From positions 1 to 59,113 of the forward strand of contig CALGUD010000009.1 of assembly GCA_937901915.1 (NCBI GenBank): a stretch of DNA of 59,113 nucleotides, in the 5' to 3' direction. The position numbers and the translations under genes are program-made. Within the stretch, counting starts at the first letter, position 1, and each line of letters starts with the position of its first letter. The stretch comes from an uncultured Flavobacteriaceae bacterium (lineage in GTDB: Bacteria; Bacteroidota; Bacteroidia; Flavobacteriales; Flavobacteriaceae). Positions 41,669 to 51,339 of the stretch are shown here, in pieces. The notes under the pieces were generated by a model, which was not told the origin of the DNA, did no database searches, and worked only from the letters and a program-made list of their open reading frames with translations.

Positions 41669-42414
41669 TGATAAAGAAGCTGTTTGTTTTTATATTACTT
41701 ATTTCTCTTAATTATTCTTTATCGGCACAGGATAAGGAGCAGGATTCTATTAAACAAACCAAAGAACAGGATACTATTACTTATACCGAAAACATCACAA
41801 AAATTACCAAACGTCAGAAAAGAAGAATGGAGAAAGACTCCATAGAAGCAGTAGAAGCTATGGACACTGTGAAATTAAGTGGTAAGGAAAGGCGCCAAGC
41901 ACGTTTTTATGAAAAAGCCATTCAGAGAAGGGAAGTAGATGCACTGGCCCCCAGTAAAGCAGCTTTTTATTCTGCAATATTACCGGGCCTTGGCCAGATA
42001 TATAATAAAAGATACTGGAAATTACCTATAGTGTATGGTGCTTTAGGAGCAGGTGTTTATTTTTATGTTGATAATAATAATAATTACAATCGTTACAGGA
42101 CTGCTTATAAAAGCAGATTGGCAGGTTTTGTAAATGATGAGTTTTATGATTTAGACAACAGTGGTGTAGTTCCGGGTAATCCAGATGTTAGTGATAAAGC
42201 ATTGCGCGATGCCCAGAATTTTTATCAGGGCCAGCGGGATTTAGCCCTGTTACTTACGGTTGCCATGTATGTACTCAATATAGTTGATGCAAATGTAGAT
42301 GCGCATCTGAGGCAATTTAATATAAGTGAGGACCTTTCATTAAATCCTGTCATCTATCAAAATCCGATAAATTATAATAATAGTGTAGGTTTTTCTCTTA
42401 CATACAAATTTTAG
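41668..42414 (+). CDS. DUF5683 domain protein
   Basis: A 248-aa envelope protein of the DUF5683 family with an N-terminal signal (KLFVFILLISLNYSLSAQ, cleavage after SAQ). A charged helical segment follows, then the family core PSKAAFYSAILPGLGQIYNKRYWKLPIVYGALG with a membrane helix. A second helix (LALLLTVAMYVLNIVDANVDAHL) comes later, and the C-terminus is beta-rich and ends SLTYKF. The start is GTG at 41668, overlapping the parB stop. Function is unknown. The family regularly lies between parB and dapB in flavobacteria. Confidence 0.8.
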   Translation: MIKKLFVFILLISLNYSLSAQDKEQDSIKQTKEQDTITYTENITKITKRQKRRMEKDSIEAVEAMDTVKLSGKERRQARFYEKAIQRREVDALAPSKAAFYSAILPGLGQIYNKRYWKLPIVYGALGAGVYFYVDNNNNYNRYRTAYKSRLAGFVNDEFYDLDNSGVVPGNPDVSDKALRDAQNFYQGQRDLALLLTVAMYVLNIVDANVDAHLRQFNISEDLSLNPVIYQNPINYNNSVGFSLTYKF

Positions 42415-42418
42415 GCAA

Positions 42419-43120
42419 ATGAAAATAGCATTACTTGGTTATGGAAAAATGGGTAAGATGATTGAGCAAACAGCCATCAGCAGAAACCATGAAATTGTAT
42501 TGAAGGTTGATGTAGACACCAAAGATTTTGATATATCTGTAGCTGATGTAGCTATAGATTTCAGCACTCCATCATCCGCTTTTAATAATATAAAATTGTG
42601 TATTGAAAATAATGTACCCATTATTTCAGGTACTACGGGATGGCTCGACAATTATGACGAAGCAGTGAACCTATGCAATAGTAATGAAGGCGCTTTTATT
42701 TATGCGTCCAATTACAGTCTGGGAGTAAATATTTTTTTTCAACTGAATGAAACCCTGGCACGAATGATGAATAATTTATCACAGTATGATGTTCGTATTG
42801 AAGAAATTCATCATACCCAAAAGCTGGATGCCCCCAGTGGTACAGCAATTACTTTAGCCGAAGGAATTATCAATAACAGCGAAAAAGATGGCTGGAAGTT
42901 AGAATATGCCAATGAAAATGAAATACCCATTACAGCGAAACGAATTGGGTCCGTTCCCGGCACTCACACCGTTTCGTACACCAGTAATATAGACAGTATT
43001 GATATTGTTCACACAGCATATAACCGTGAGGGTTTTGCCTTGGGTGCCGTAGTGGCAGCAGAATGGATTATTGGAAAAAAGGGTGTTTACACCATGAAAG
43101 ATGTGTTAAATCTGGGTTAA
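42419..43120 (+). CDS. dapB: 4-hydroxy-tetrahydrodipicolinate reductase
   Basis: A 233-aa NAD(P)H-dependent reductase of lysine/meso-DAP biosynthesis. The Rossmann motif is ALLGYGKMGKMI. The dihydrodipicolinate-binding block EIHHTQKLDAPSGTA holds the catalytic His pair and Lys. GTTGWL and NYSLGVNIFFQLN are also typical. It is about 35 residues shorter than enterobacterial DapB, which is usual for Bacteroidota. It starts 4 bp after the DUF5683 gene and precedes lepB by 52 bp, in the parA-lepB run. Confidence 0.93.
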   Translation: MKIALLGYGKMGKMIEQTAISRNHEIVLKVDVDTKDFDISVADVAIDFSTPSSAFNNIKLCIENNVPIISGTTGWLDNYDEAVNLCNSNEGAFIYASNYSLGVNIFFQLNETLARMMNNLSQYDVRIEEIHHTQKLDAPSGTAITLAEGIINNSEKDGWKLEYANENEIPITAKRIGSVPGTHTVSYTSNIDSIDIVHTAYNREGFALGAVVAAEWIIGKKGVYTMKDVLNLG

Positions 43121-43172
43121 TTAAAGTAACATAACACCTTTTTTCAATACTAAGAATTAAATACCTTTTATT

Positions 43173-44867
43173 ATGACTTTATTTCAATGGTTTATATTTT
43201 TCCTGATCCTTCAGGTAATTCACTTTTTAGGCACCTGGCGTTTATACCTGCGCGCAGGCAGAAAGCCAATAGAAGCTCTTATTCCCATATATAACGCTGT
43301 TGTATTAATGAAAATAATAAACCGGCCTAAATGGTGGGTTATACTACTCTTCATTCCCATTATAAACCTAATTATGTTTCCCGTAATATGGGTAGAAACT
43401 ATCAGGAGTTTTGGCAAAAACAGCAACTTAGATACCTTTTTAGTATTAGTTACTTTGGGCTTATATATGTATTATATTAACTATACGCAAGATGTGGACC
43501 ATTACCCAAACCGTGACTTAAAACCCAGGACAGCAACTGGAGAATGGGTAAGCTCCATTTTATTTGCGGTAGTAGCTGCTACTTTTGTGCATACGTACTT
43601 TATTCAGCCTTATGTGATACCTACTTCCTCACTCGAAAAGACACTCCTTGTGGGAGACTTTTTATTCGTCAGTAAGTTTCATTATGGAGCAAGAATTCCA
43701 ATGACCACAGTTGCAGCTCCCATGGTTCATGATACCCTGCCAAAAATTAAAACCAAATCCTATTTAAACAAACCGCAACTACCCTACTTACGGTTACCCG
43801 GTTTTCAAAAAATAAAAAGAAATGATATTGTTGTTTTTAGCTGGCCAACCGACACGGTAAGGTATTTCAGGGACAAATCTAACATTCACATAGATAAGCC
43901 CATTGATAAAAAATCCAATTACGTTAAGAGATGTGTAGGTATTCCGGGTGATACCCTCTCCATAAAAAACGGCTTTGTTCACATAAACGGGAAGCAAACA
44001 GAGTTGCCGGACAGAGCCAGGACCCAATTCTATCATACGGTGACTACCAAGACGCCTGTTGATGCACGTTTTGTACAAAAATACAACAGCACAGAGTTTT
44101 GGAGAGCTTATAAAATTGAAAGCAGGTTTTGGGACGATCCCAAAGTTCAAAATTATCTGAACAGTAATGAAGTACAATCATATTTGCAGGAAGAATCCAG
44201 AGATTCAACTACGGTAGATGTTGTCGGCTTTGTGCCATCTCATGCTATGAACAGGCTCAAAATGTCGCCTCTTGCAAATAAGATAAATCTTAATATTACT
44301 TTGGAAACGGCCAATGCAATGAGAAAAGATAAGGATGTTATTTCTGTTGAAAAATTTGACTACGCCCCTACCGCAGACGTTTTTCCACATTCACCCGCAT
44401 TAAATTGGAGTATAGATAATTATGGGCCTGTTTATATCCCTGAAGAAGGTAAAACTGTCAGCCTGACTGTTGAAAATCTTCCTCTCTATCGTATGATCAT
44501 AGAAGAGTATGAAAAAAACTCAATTGAGGTTAGAGGAACTCAGATTTTAATCAATGGTGACGTTGCAAATTCCTATACTTTTCAGCAGGATTATTTCTGG
44601 ATGATGGGTGATAACCGCCATAACTCTGAAGATGCCCGCTACTGGGGTTATGTTCCTGAAGACCACATAGTAGGAAAACCTGTATTTATCTGGATGAGTA
44701 TTGACGGAATAAACGATGGCATAAAAACCTGGAAAGTACGTTGGGACCGTGTATTTACTACTGTTGGAGGAAGCGGAAAACCGGTTTCCTATTTTATATA
44801 TTTCGTAATTGCCATTGTAATATGGATTGCCTACGGCCAGTTTCAAAAACGTAGAAGAAAAGCTTAG
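43173..44867 (+). CDS. lepB: Signal peptidase I, long Bacteroidota form
   Basis: A 564-aa integral membrane peptidase that removes Sec signal peptides. It has about four N-terminal hydrophobic segments and one C-terminal helix (AIVIWIAYGQF). The catalytic Ser is in VIPTSSLEKTLLVGD (about 150-154) and the catalytic Lys in NYVKRCVGIPGDTL (about 250). The conserved box GDNRHNSEDARYWG is near 478. Between boxes D and E it carries an insert of about 200 residues, which makes it much longer than E. coli LepB; such inserts are common in this phylum. Confidence 0.9.
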   Translation: MTLFQWFIFFLILQVIHFLGTWRLYLRAGRKPIEALIPIYNAVVLMKIINRPKWWVILLFIPIINLIMFPVIWVETIRSFGKNSNLDTFLVLVTLGLYMYYINYTQDVDHYPNRDLKPRTATGEWVSSILFAVVAATFVHTYFIQPYVIPTSSLEKTLLVGDFLFVSKFHYGARIPMTTVAAPMVHDTLPKIKTKSYLNKPQLPYLRLPGFQKIKRNDIVVFSWPTDTVRYFRDKSNIHIDKPIDKKSNYVKRCVGIPGDTLSIKNGFVHINGKQTELPDRARTQFYHTVTTKTPVDARFVQKYNSTEFWRAYKIESRFWDDPKVQNYLNSNEVQSYLQEESRDSTTVDVVGFVPSHAMNRLKMSPLANKINLNITLETANAMRKDKDVISVEKFDYAPTADVFPHSPALNWSIDNYGPVYIPEEGKTVSLTVENLPLYRMIIEEYEKNSIEVRGTQILINGDVANSYTFQQDYFWMMGDNRHNSEDARYWGYVPEDHIVGKPVFIWMSIDGINDGIKTWKVRWDRVFTTVGGSGKPVSYFIYFVIAIVIWIAYGQFQKRRRKA

Positions 44868-44899
44868 TTACGGAGGCCGTAAATTAACCTTAAAATCAA

Positions 44900-45526
44900 A
44901 TGTTGGTGAAGTCTATTATTCATCCCGCATATTTTCCAACTGTATCTCACTTTGTTATAATTGCAAATAATGAGGTTATTTTTGAAGTTGAAGATAATTA
45001 CCAGAAGCAAACCTACCGGAATAGGGCCTATATTTACGGCCCTAATGGAAAACAATTACTCTCAGTGCCCATAATTCACACTAAATCGCACGGTCGACAA
45101 AAATATAAGGAAGTTAAAATTGAAAATGATTTTAATTGGCAAAAGCAACATTGGAAAACCCTTGAAACTGCATACCGCACTTCCCCTTTTTTTGAGTTTT
45201 ATGAAGATGATATCCTGCCGTTGTTTACAAAGAAACATACGTATTTAATGGACCTCAACTTCGAGATCATTGAACTTATAAGCAGCTTTTTAGAAATTGA
45301 ACTCTGTGTGGAAAAAACCAATTCTTACATTGAAAAACCTGGACACGTGGATTTCAGGAAACTGGCTAATGCCAAATCGAGTGAAAGTTATGATTTTGAT
45401 GAATATATACAAGTGTTCTCTGAAAAATATGGCTATATAAATGATTTAAGCATCCTGGACTTGTTATTTAATGAAGGCCCTAATGCCCTCAACTATCTTG
45501 AGAACCAAAAAGAAAAAGTACTTTGA
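44900..45526 (+). CDS. WbqC family protein
   Basis: A 208-aa soluble protein of the WbqC-like family (PF08889 type). HPAYFPTVSHF at the start, YRNRAYIYGPNGKQLLSVPI near 42-61, and WKTLETAYRTSPFFEFYEDDI near 88-108 are family hallmarks. WbqC-like proteins are found in O-antigen and sugar modification clusters, but here the gene is in the lepB operon. Substrate is unknown. Its stop overlaps the start of the next gene (TGATG). Confidence 0.85.
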   Translation: MLVKSIIHPAYFPTVSHFVIIANNEVIFEVEDNYQKQTYRNRAYIYGPNGKQLLSVPIIHTKSHGRQKYKEVKIENDFNWQKQHWKTLETAYRTSPFFEFYEDDILPLFTKKHTYLMDLNFEIIELISSFLEIELCVEKTNSYIEKPGHVDFRKLANAKSSESYDFDEYIQVFSEKYGYINDLSILDLLFNEGPNALNYLENQKEKVL

Positions 45527-45831
45527 TGCGCTTCGTTATTCATTATGGAATTCATTTCATAGCCCCCTTTTTGATTGCTTATTTATTTTATAAACAATCT
45601 TTTAAAAAGGCATTATTAATTTTACTTTCTGCAATAATTATAGACCTGGACCATTTATTATCCGATCCTGTATACGACTCTCATCGTTGTAGCATAAACT
45701 TTCATTTATTTCATACTTATCCCGTAATACTTTTGTACGCTCTTTTGCTATTTCATAAAAAAACAAGGTTATTTGGTATTGCGTTGCTTCTGCATATTCT
45801 GGCAGATGTAGCAGATTGCCTTTTAATCTAA
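45526..45831 (+). CDS. DUF6122 family membrane protein
   Basis: A 101-aa integral membrane protein with three hydrophobic segments (about 6-20, 28-42, 65-80). It has a conserved-looking DLDHLLSDPVYD motif and HRCSINFHLFHTYP, whose His/Asp residues recall metal-dependent membrane hydrolases of the YdjM kind, but no activity is known. ATG at 45526 overlaps the wbqC stop; a TTG three bases earlier is less likely. Its stop codon overlaps the convergent endonuclease-like gene by 9 bp. Confidence 0.75.
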   Translation: MRFVIHYGIHFIAPFLIAYLFYKQSFKKALLILLSAIIIDLDHLLSDPVYDSHRCSINFHLFHTYPVILLYALLLFHKKTRLFGIALLLHILADVADCLLI

Positions 45832-46842
45832 TTTCAGCGATGTAACAATAGGATAATGGTCCGAGAGAGTCTGATCCGTAAGATTTTTATGAGATAAAAC
45901 TTCCATGCCTTCATCGACCAGGATAAAATCAATACGTAAAGGAAAATACTTATAATGATAACTCCTGCCAAAACCACTGCCAGCCTCATCGAAAGTATCT
46001 TTTAAGCCCTCTTTTATCTGGTGATACACATTGGAATACTGGGTATTGTTAAAATCACCACAAATTATTTTTTTATAAGAACACAGGCGTCTGTGATTTT
46101 TCAAAACTTCTGCTTGTTCCTGTTGTACTACAAATGCAGACCCCATGCGTTCATATAATCGTTCTGAATTTTCCTGTGTAAGTTCCTCCTGTTTTGGATC
46201 AATATGAAATGATTGCAAATGCAGGTTATAAACCCTTATCGTGTCTTTGTCTTTTACAATGTCAGCAAAAATTGCATTGTTCCCTGAATGAGCAAATTCC
46301 AGGGAGCCTTTTTTAATTATAGGATACTTAGACAGTATTGCCTGTCCGATATTACCGCTAGCGCCTTTATACTTAAAGTATGTGTATGGATAATTGAATT
46401 CCTTTTCCTTTTTATTGTAAAATTCCTGTAAACAAACAATATCAGGGGACTCTTCTTTTATCACATTAATAATTTCACTGTCTACATCGTCCCTGTCAAT
46501 CCATTTGTACAAATTGAAAACCCTAACGTTATAAGACATCACCTTAAAAGCAGAGGGACTGCTATCATCTTTTCCCGAAAACTTAAATAATGAAGAAATA
46601 TGTTGATGTCCAAAAAGCAATACTGCTAATGAAATTAAAAAATACTTTTTCAGCCTGATGACCCAATAAATAAAGAATACAATATTTATAAATATCAATA
46701 TTGGCACTGATAAACTCAGTACTGAAAGTGCAGGAAAACTACGCGGAAAGATATAAGGCAATGCATAAGAAAATAGCAATAGAACAGCAAAAACAGAATT
46801 AAGTATGACTACTAATTTGGTGAATAAAAAAAGTTTTTTCAT
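45823..46842 (-). CDS. Endonuclease/exonuclease/phosphatase family protein, membrane-anchored
   Basis: A 339-aa protein with two or three N-terminal membrane helices (about 5-95) and a C-terminal EEP domain. Metal and catalytic blocks are visible: MSYNVRVFNLY, PDIVCLQEFYN, YNLHLQS, ICGDFNN and the final LSDHYPIVTSL with the catalytic Asp-His. The substrate could be a phosphodiester lipid or nucleic acid. The membrane anchor places the active domain outside the cytoplasm. ATG at 46842 (MKKLFLF) is chosen over 46908 because the latter would overlap the rhomboid gene by 62 bp. Confidence 0.85.
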   Translation of the reverse strand: MKKLFLFTKLVVILNSVFAVLLLFSYALPYIFPRSFPALSVLSLSVPILIFINIVFFIYWVIRLKKYFLISLAVLLFGHQHISSLFKFSGKDDSSPSAFKVMSYNVRVFNLYKWIDRDDVDSEIINVIKEESPDIVCLQEFYNKKEKEFNYPYTYFKYKGASGNIGQAILSKYPIIKKGSLEFAHSGNNAIFADIVKDKDTIRVYNLHLQSFHIDPKQEELTQENSERLYERMGSAFVVQQEQAEVLKNHRRLCSYKKIICGDFNNTQYSNVYHQIKEGLKDTFDEAGSGFGRSYHYKYFPLRIDFILVDEGMEVLSHKNLTDQTLSDHYPIVTSLKLD

Positions 46843-46846
46843 AAAA

Positions 46847-47722
46847 CTAGTCTTTCCCGGCTTTAAATAAAAAGTCTTTTTCCTCTTTAGAAAGACTTTC
46901 ATAACCACTCTTGCTTATTTTATCTAAAATATCATCGATTTGTTTCTGTTTAATGCTTTTTGGCACTGATACAGATGTATGCACTTTCTTTGATTTATTA
47001 CTTTTATGAACGGTTTTTAATGGTGATTTCTTATTCGGTTTAAAAATATTTGCAATACCTGATGTGAATCTTTCAAACCCTGAACCAATATCTTTACCTT
47101 CAAGTAACTTCCGGGCATATAAAAATCCAATAAAGGCCCCTCCTAAATGTGCCAGATGTCCCCCGGCATTTCCATCGTATGCCATTTGTATGAGATCCAA
47201 TAAAACAAATATAGCACCTATATACCAAAGTTTGATATTAAAAAAGATGATCCTAACCTCCTGGTTTGGCATGTAAGAACAAATAAAGATCAAAATCGCC
47301 ATGACCCCGGCTGAAGCGCCTATAAGTGCAGTCCGTTCACCCGCAAATGCAGGAAATAGGTTATAACTTAATATAAATGCTAACCCACCTACAATTACAC
47401 CCAAAAAATAAACGTTTATAAAACGTTTTACGCTAAAAAGGTTTAAAAACGTTCTGCTGCCAAAATAAAGTAGCAACATATTCCAGAATATATGGGTAAA
47501 ACCGGCATGAAAGAAAGAATATGTAACAATAGACCAGGGTTGAAAAAGAAATTCATTAAACTCTTTAGGCAATTGAAACCATTGCGATATAAAGCCACCA
47601 TGACGTGCGAAAAGAAAAGGAATAAGTAAATTTAGGATAAACACCAATACATTAACCACTATCAACTTTTCAGCAATTGAAAGCGTGGCAAACCTGTATC
47701 TTATGTCATTTCGTATTCCCAT
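46847..47722 (-). CDS. Rhomboid family intramembrane serine protease 1
   Basis: A 291-aa, six-helix rhomboid. Catalytic Ser is in LIGASAGVMA and catalytic His in GGHLAHLGGAFIG, with the loop-1 motif HIFWNMLLLYFGS. After the membrane core a basic linker of about 80 residues (rich in Lys and Ser) ends in a helix IDDILDKISKSGYESLSKEEKDFLFKAG, a tail common in flavobacterial rhomboids. It cleaves transmembrane helices; targets are unknown. It starts 1 bp after the stop of the second rhomboid. Confidence 0.9.
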   Translation of the reverse strand: MGIRNDIRYRFATLSIAEKLIVVNVLVFILNLLIPFLFARHGGFISQWFQLPKEFNEFLFQPWSIVTYSFFHAGFTHIFWNMLLLYFGSRTFLNLFSVKRFINVYFLGVIVGGLAFILSYNLFPAFAGERTALIGASAGVMAILIFICSYMPNQEVRIIFFNIKLWYIGAIFVLLDLIQMAYDGNAGGHLAHLGGAFIGFLYARKLLEGKDIGSGFERFTSGIANIFKPNKKSPLKTVHKSNKSKKVHTSVSVPKSIKQKQIDDILDKISKSGYESLSKEEKDFLFKAGKD

Positions 47723-47723
47723 T

Positions 47724-48467
47724 TTAATCCCACCGGTTGTTGTTAAACTGGTTCTTTTTCCAGTACCACATCATTATAAATCCAATAAGGGCGCCTCCTA
47801 TGTGCGCAAAGTGTGCTATGTTGGCCCCAAAAACAGAGTACCCTGTGAAACCGGAAAATAAATCCAACAAAATTAACCCCGGAATAAAGTATTTTGCTTT
47901 TATAGGTATTGGCAAAAAAATCAGCATTAATTCGGCATTCGGGAACATCATGCCAAAAGCCACCAAAATACCATAAATAGCCCCTGAAGCACCTACAGCA
48001 GGCGACATAAAAGAACTTATAAAGTTATCTACCCTTCCCGCATCTACATAATTTTTCCAGGTTGTATTGTATTGGCCTGAGTTAAGGGTTTCTATAATTT
48101 CAGATTGATTAAACCCTGCCGAAATTAAATCACTTAACACTGAATTAAAGTGAAAGTAATTAACCAAAGTATGAATTAATGCAGCTCCTAAGCCTGTTGA
48201 AATATAAAAAAACAGGAACTTATTCCTGCCCCATATTTGTTCAAGCGGTGACCCAAATGCGAACAATGCATACATGTTAAATAAGATATGCATAAAACCT
48301 CCATGCATAAACATATAGGTAAAAAACTGCCAGTACCCGAAATTCTGATTTTCGGGAAACCAAAGGGAAAATAACCTGTACATCTGTTCTCCGTACATGT
48401 AGGTCCCTACAAAAACCAATATATTTATAATAAGTAAATGCTTAACTGTATTTGAAATCATTCCCAT
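47724..48467 (-). CDS. Rhomboid family intramembrane serine protease 2
   Basis: A 247-aa rhomboid with catalytic Ser in GASGAIYGIL and His in HFAHIGGALIGFIMMW. The loop-1 motif reads GGFMHILFNMYALFAFGS. It contains an insert of about 50 residues between helices 3 and 4 (VNYFHFNSVLSDLISAGFNQ... to SPAVGASG). It is in tandem with rhomboid 1 and 3 bp after mutL. The two proteins differ strongly outside the motifs, so this is an old pair rather than a recent duplication. Confidence 0.9.
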   Translation of the reverse strand: MGMISNTVKHLLIINILVFVGTYMYGEQMYRLFSLWFPENQNFGYWQFFTYMFMHGGFMHILFNMYALFAFGSPLEQIWGRNKFLFFYISTGLGAALIHTLVNYFHFNSVLSDLISAGFNQSEIIETLNSGQYNTTWKNYVDAGRVDNFISSFMSPAVGASGAIYGILVAFGMMFPNAELMLIFLPIPIKAKYFIPGLILLDLFSGFTGYSVFGANIAHFAHIGGALIGFIMMWYWKKNQFNNNRWD

Positions 48468-48470
48468 TCT

Positions 48471-50309
48471 CTACAAAAATTTATTATCAATTTCTTCTAC
48501 ACTCATGGTGATATAGGTTTGCTTATTAAACGGAGTTGTTGTGGGTTCCTTACAAGCAAACAGATTATTAACAAGTGCTTCTTGTGAATTTACATTCATG
48601 GTTTCCCCGGGTTTTACTGCCAGGGTTTTACTCAATGTTTTAGCCAGCATATCGGTTTGAGAAAATGAATTTCCGGGTATTTCCTGTTGAAAATCAGACA
48701 ACAACTGATCTAACAGAGTTTCTATTTCACTTTCAGAAACGTTCATAGGCACCCCCGTAATTTCTATTGTATCATCTTCAAAACCCGAAAAAGCAAACCC
48801 TGTGTTTTCCAGGCTCTCTTTAAGTTCTCTCAACATTTTAATTTCACCTTTAGAAAAACTAAGATTTAACGGAAAAAGCAATTGCTGGCTCACCGCTTCT
48901 TTAACCGTTATATTCGTTAAGAATTGTTCATACAAAACTCTTTGATGTGCTCTATGCTGGTCTATAATAATTAAGCCGGATTTAATAGTTGTAACTATAT
49001 ATTTTCTATGAAGCTGGTAGGTAACCATGCTTATATTTTCATCCGGACTAAACAGGGAGCCTGTAATTTCATCGGACTCAAACTCCAGAGAACTAAAATC
49101 GGATTCAAAATTTGATTTAGATTGCAACCCTACATATAAACTATCCCAATGTGTCTTTTCGTTGCCTTTAAAGTTAGTTGTAACAGATTTTTTATTGTCT
49201 TCTTTAAAAGGATTAAAACTTGCATCTACCTCTATGGATGGTAAACCGGCTTCCTTGTTTTTATAATTGTAAGGAGTATCGAGATTAGAATCCCTTTCAA
49301 AATCTAAAACAGGTGCGACGCTAAACTGCCCCAGGCTATGTTTAACCGAGGATCTTAAAATTGCATACAAAGTATGCTCATCCTCAAACTTAATTTCTGT
49401 TTTTGTGGGATGAATATTAATATCTATGGTATTCGGATTTACTTCCAGGTATAAAAAGTACCCGGGATGCGCCTTATCTTGTATTAAGCCTTCAAATGCG
49501 GAAACGATGGCATGGTGCAGGTATGAACTCCTGATATACCTGTTATTCACAAAAAAAAATTGTTCTCCCCGTGTTTTTTTACAATAGCCGGGTTTGCAAA
49601 CAAATCCTGTAACATTAACTATATCGGTTGCTTCATTGATAGGCACCAGTTTTTCATTTGTTTTATTACCAAAAACATTCACAATCCGCTGACGTAAATT
49701 AGATGCAGGTAAATTAAATATTTCGCTGCCATTATTGTAAAAAACAAATTGTACATCGGGGTGCGCCATTGCTACCCGTTGAAATTCATCAATAATATGT
49801 CTTAGTTCAACATTCTCTGACTTTAAAAAATTACGGCGTGCAGGTATATTGTAAAAAAGGTTTTTAACGGCTATGGAAGTCCCTTTTGGTGTTACAGTTA
49901 CCTCCTGTGAAACTATTTTGCTTCCTTCTATAATTAATTTTGTGCCTACTTCATCGTTTTCAGGCTTTGTATTCATTTCTACATGCGCAATAGCCGCAAT
50001 AGAAGCTAACGCTTCTCCCCTGAATCCCTTTGTGTGTAGTTGAAAAAGATCTGCTGCGGACTGAATTTTAGATGTAGCATGCCTTTCGAAAGAAAGCCTG
50101 GCATCTGTTGCACTCATACCTACTCCATTATCAATAATCTGTATGATTGTTTTACCGGCATCTTTAATAATAAGCTTTATTTGTTTAGCCCCGGCATCAA
50201 TAGAATTCTCTAATAATTCTTTTACTACAGAAGCGGGCCTTTGCACCACTTCACCAGCTGCAATCTGGTTTGCAACATGATCCGGTAAAAGCTTTATTAC
50301 ATCAGCCAT
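48471..50309 (-). CDS. mutL: DNA mismatch repair protein MutL
   Basis: A 612-aa GHKL ATPase. N-terminal boxes are intact: IAAGEVVQRPASVVKELLENSIDAGA, IDNGVGM, RHATSKI and TKGFRGEALASI. The C-terminal dimer domain follows a variable linker. The usual latent-endonuclease motif DQHA-x2-E-x4-E reads DQHRAHQRVLYE, with A to R and the first E to Q. No C-terminal CPHGRP is seen; the corresponding area reads FACKEPTTTPFNK. The nicking activity is therefore uncertain, although this form may be normal for the family. The gene is followed at 3 bp by rhomboid 2 and abuts the 97-aa gene upstream. Confidence 0.93.
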   Translation of the reverse strand: MADVIKLLPDHVANQIAAGEVVQRPASVVKELLENSIDAGAKQIKLIIKDAGKTIIQIIDNGVGMSATDARLSFERHATSKIQSAADLFQLHTKGFRGEALASIAAIAHVEMNTKPENDEVGTKLIIEGSKIVSQEVTVTPKGTSIAVKNLFYNIPARRNFLKSENVELRHIIDEFQRVAMAHPDVQFVFYNNGSEIFNLPASNLRQRIVNVFGNKTNEKLVPINEATDIVNVTGFVCKPGYCKKTRGEQFFFVNNRYIRSSYLHHAIVSAFEGLIQDKAHPGYFLYLEVNPNTIDINIHPTKTEIKFEDEHTLYAILRSSVKHSLGQFSVAPVLDFERDSNLDTPYNYKNKEAGLPSIEVDASFNPFKEDNKKSVTTNFKGNEKTHWDSLYVGLQSKSNFESDFSSLEFESDEITGSLFSPDENISMVTYQLHRKYIVTTIKSGLIIIDQHRAHQRVLYEQFLTNITVKEAVSQQLLFPLNLSFSKGEIKMLRELKESLENTGFAFSGFEDDTIEITGVPMNVSESEIETLLDQLLSDFQQEIPGNSFSQTDMLAKTLSKTLAVKPGETMNVNSQEALVNNLFACKEPTTTPFNKQTYITMSVEEIDNKFL

Positions 50310-50603
50310 TTATCTTTTTGTAGTAAAAATTGAAAGGTCAAAATCAAGAAAATATAAAGTTATAAGAACCAAAATCGCTATAATAATGATCAACCTTGTA
50401 TTAATCTCCCTGTTTCCCCTGTGTCTGCTCGCTTCCCTTGCTTCTTTCCATTGTGCGCTCAAATCTCCACTGTTTGTAGTTTCTCTGTATTTGGCAAATT
50501 TTGAATCCAAAGCATAAGGGTTGCCCACATCTTTACCATCATAGTAACGTGGCGTATAATTAAATCTTCTGTTTTTTTTTGTCTTAAATACATTAATCTT
50601 CAC
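50310..50603 (-). CDS. Small membrane protein (often labelled riboflavin synthase subunit beta)
   Basis: A 97-aa protein with a basic N-terminus (KTKKNRRFNYTPRYYDGKDV), a polar middle and one C-terminal transmembrane helix (LIIIIAILVLITLYFL, about 71-86). I recall flavobacterial databases naming such proteins riboflavin synthase subunit beta, but nothing in it resembles that enzyme; the label probably comes from its place near ribH. It abuts mutL and lies 185 bp after ribH. Function unknown. Confidence 0.75.
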   Translation of the reverse strand: MKINVFKTKKNRRFNYTPRYYDGKDVGNPYALDSKFAKYRETTNSGDLSAQWKEAREASRHRGNREINTRLIIIIAILVLITLYFLDFDLSIFTTKR

Positions 50604-50788
50604 AACAGTATAGTTTTAATTGTTTCAAATTTAATTAAAATGATGCACAAATTATGCCAGAATACAGGAAAAATGTCAACAAATTGATACTGCTGTACAA
50701 CAACCAGGTCAGTAACATTTAGGTGATCCGTATCACTTACCTATGGAGATTTGAAATTCGAATAAAAACTGAAACTTAAATCGGGAGT

Positions 50789-51271
50789 TTACCTGCCCAG
50801 CACCGCCATTTTGATAGCTGCTATCGCAGCTTCTGTTCCTTTGTTGCCATGTTTGCCACCGCTTCGGTCTATAGCTTGTTGCATGGTTTTGTCAGTAAGT
50901 ACACAAAATATAACCGGAGTATTGTATTTTACATTAAGATCCATAATTCCGTTAGCTGTTGCAGTGCATACAAAATCAAAATGTTTAGTTTCGCCCTCAA
51001 TAACACTTCCAATGGCAATTACCACATCAACATTTTGAGTTTCTATCATTTTTTTAGAACCGTGAACCAACTCAAAACTTCCCGGAACATCCCATTTAAT
51101 AATATTTTCCTCTAGCGCCCCACAATCGAGTAAAGCAGAAATAGCCCCTTTGAAAAGATTTTTGGTTATAGTATCATTCCATTCAGAAACAACAATCCCA
51201 AACCGAATATCCTTCGCATTTGGGATTGTATTTTTATCGTAGTTTGATAAATTTTTATTTTCAGTAGCCAT
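50789..51271 (-). CDS. ribH: 6,7-dimethyl-8-ribityllumazine synthase
   Basis: A 160-aa lumazine synthase, the penultimate step of riboflavin synthesis. Substrate-binding blocks are VSEWNDTITKNL, VPGSFELVHGSKKM, AIGSVIEGETKHFDFVC and the phosphate-binding GGKHGNKGTEAA. The length is normal. It forms a pentamer or 60-mer in the cytoplasm. No other rib genes are in the window. It follows the TPR gene by about 70 bp on the same strand. Confidence 0.94.
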   Translation of the reverse strand: MATENKNLSNYDKNTIPNAKDIRFGIVVSEWNDTITKNLFKGAISALLDCGALEENIIKWDVPGSFELVHGSKKMIETQNVDVVIAIGSVIEGETKHFDFVCTATANGIMDLNVKYNTPVIFCVLTDKTMQQAIDRSGGKHGNKGTEAAIAAIKMAVLGR

Positions 51272-51339
51272 GTTTATATACTATTTGCCGTTATCTAAAT
51301 AATCACATTAACAGCATGATAACAAAACTTCTAACTTAA

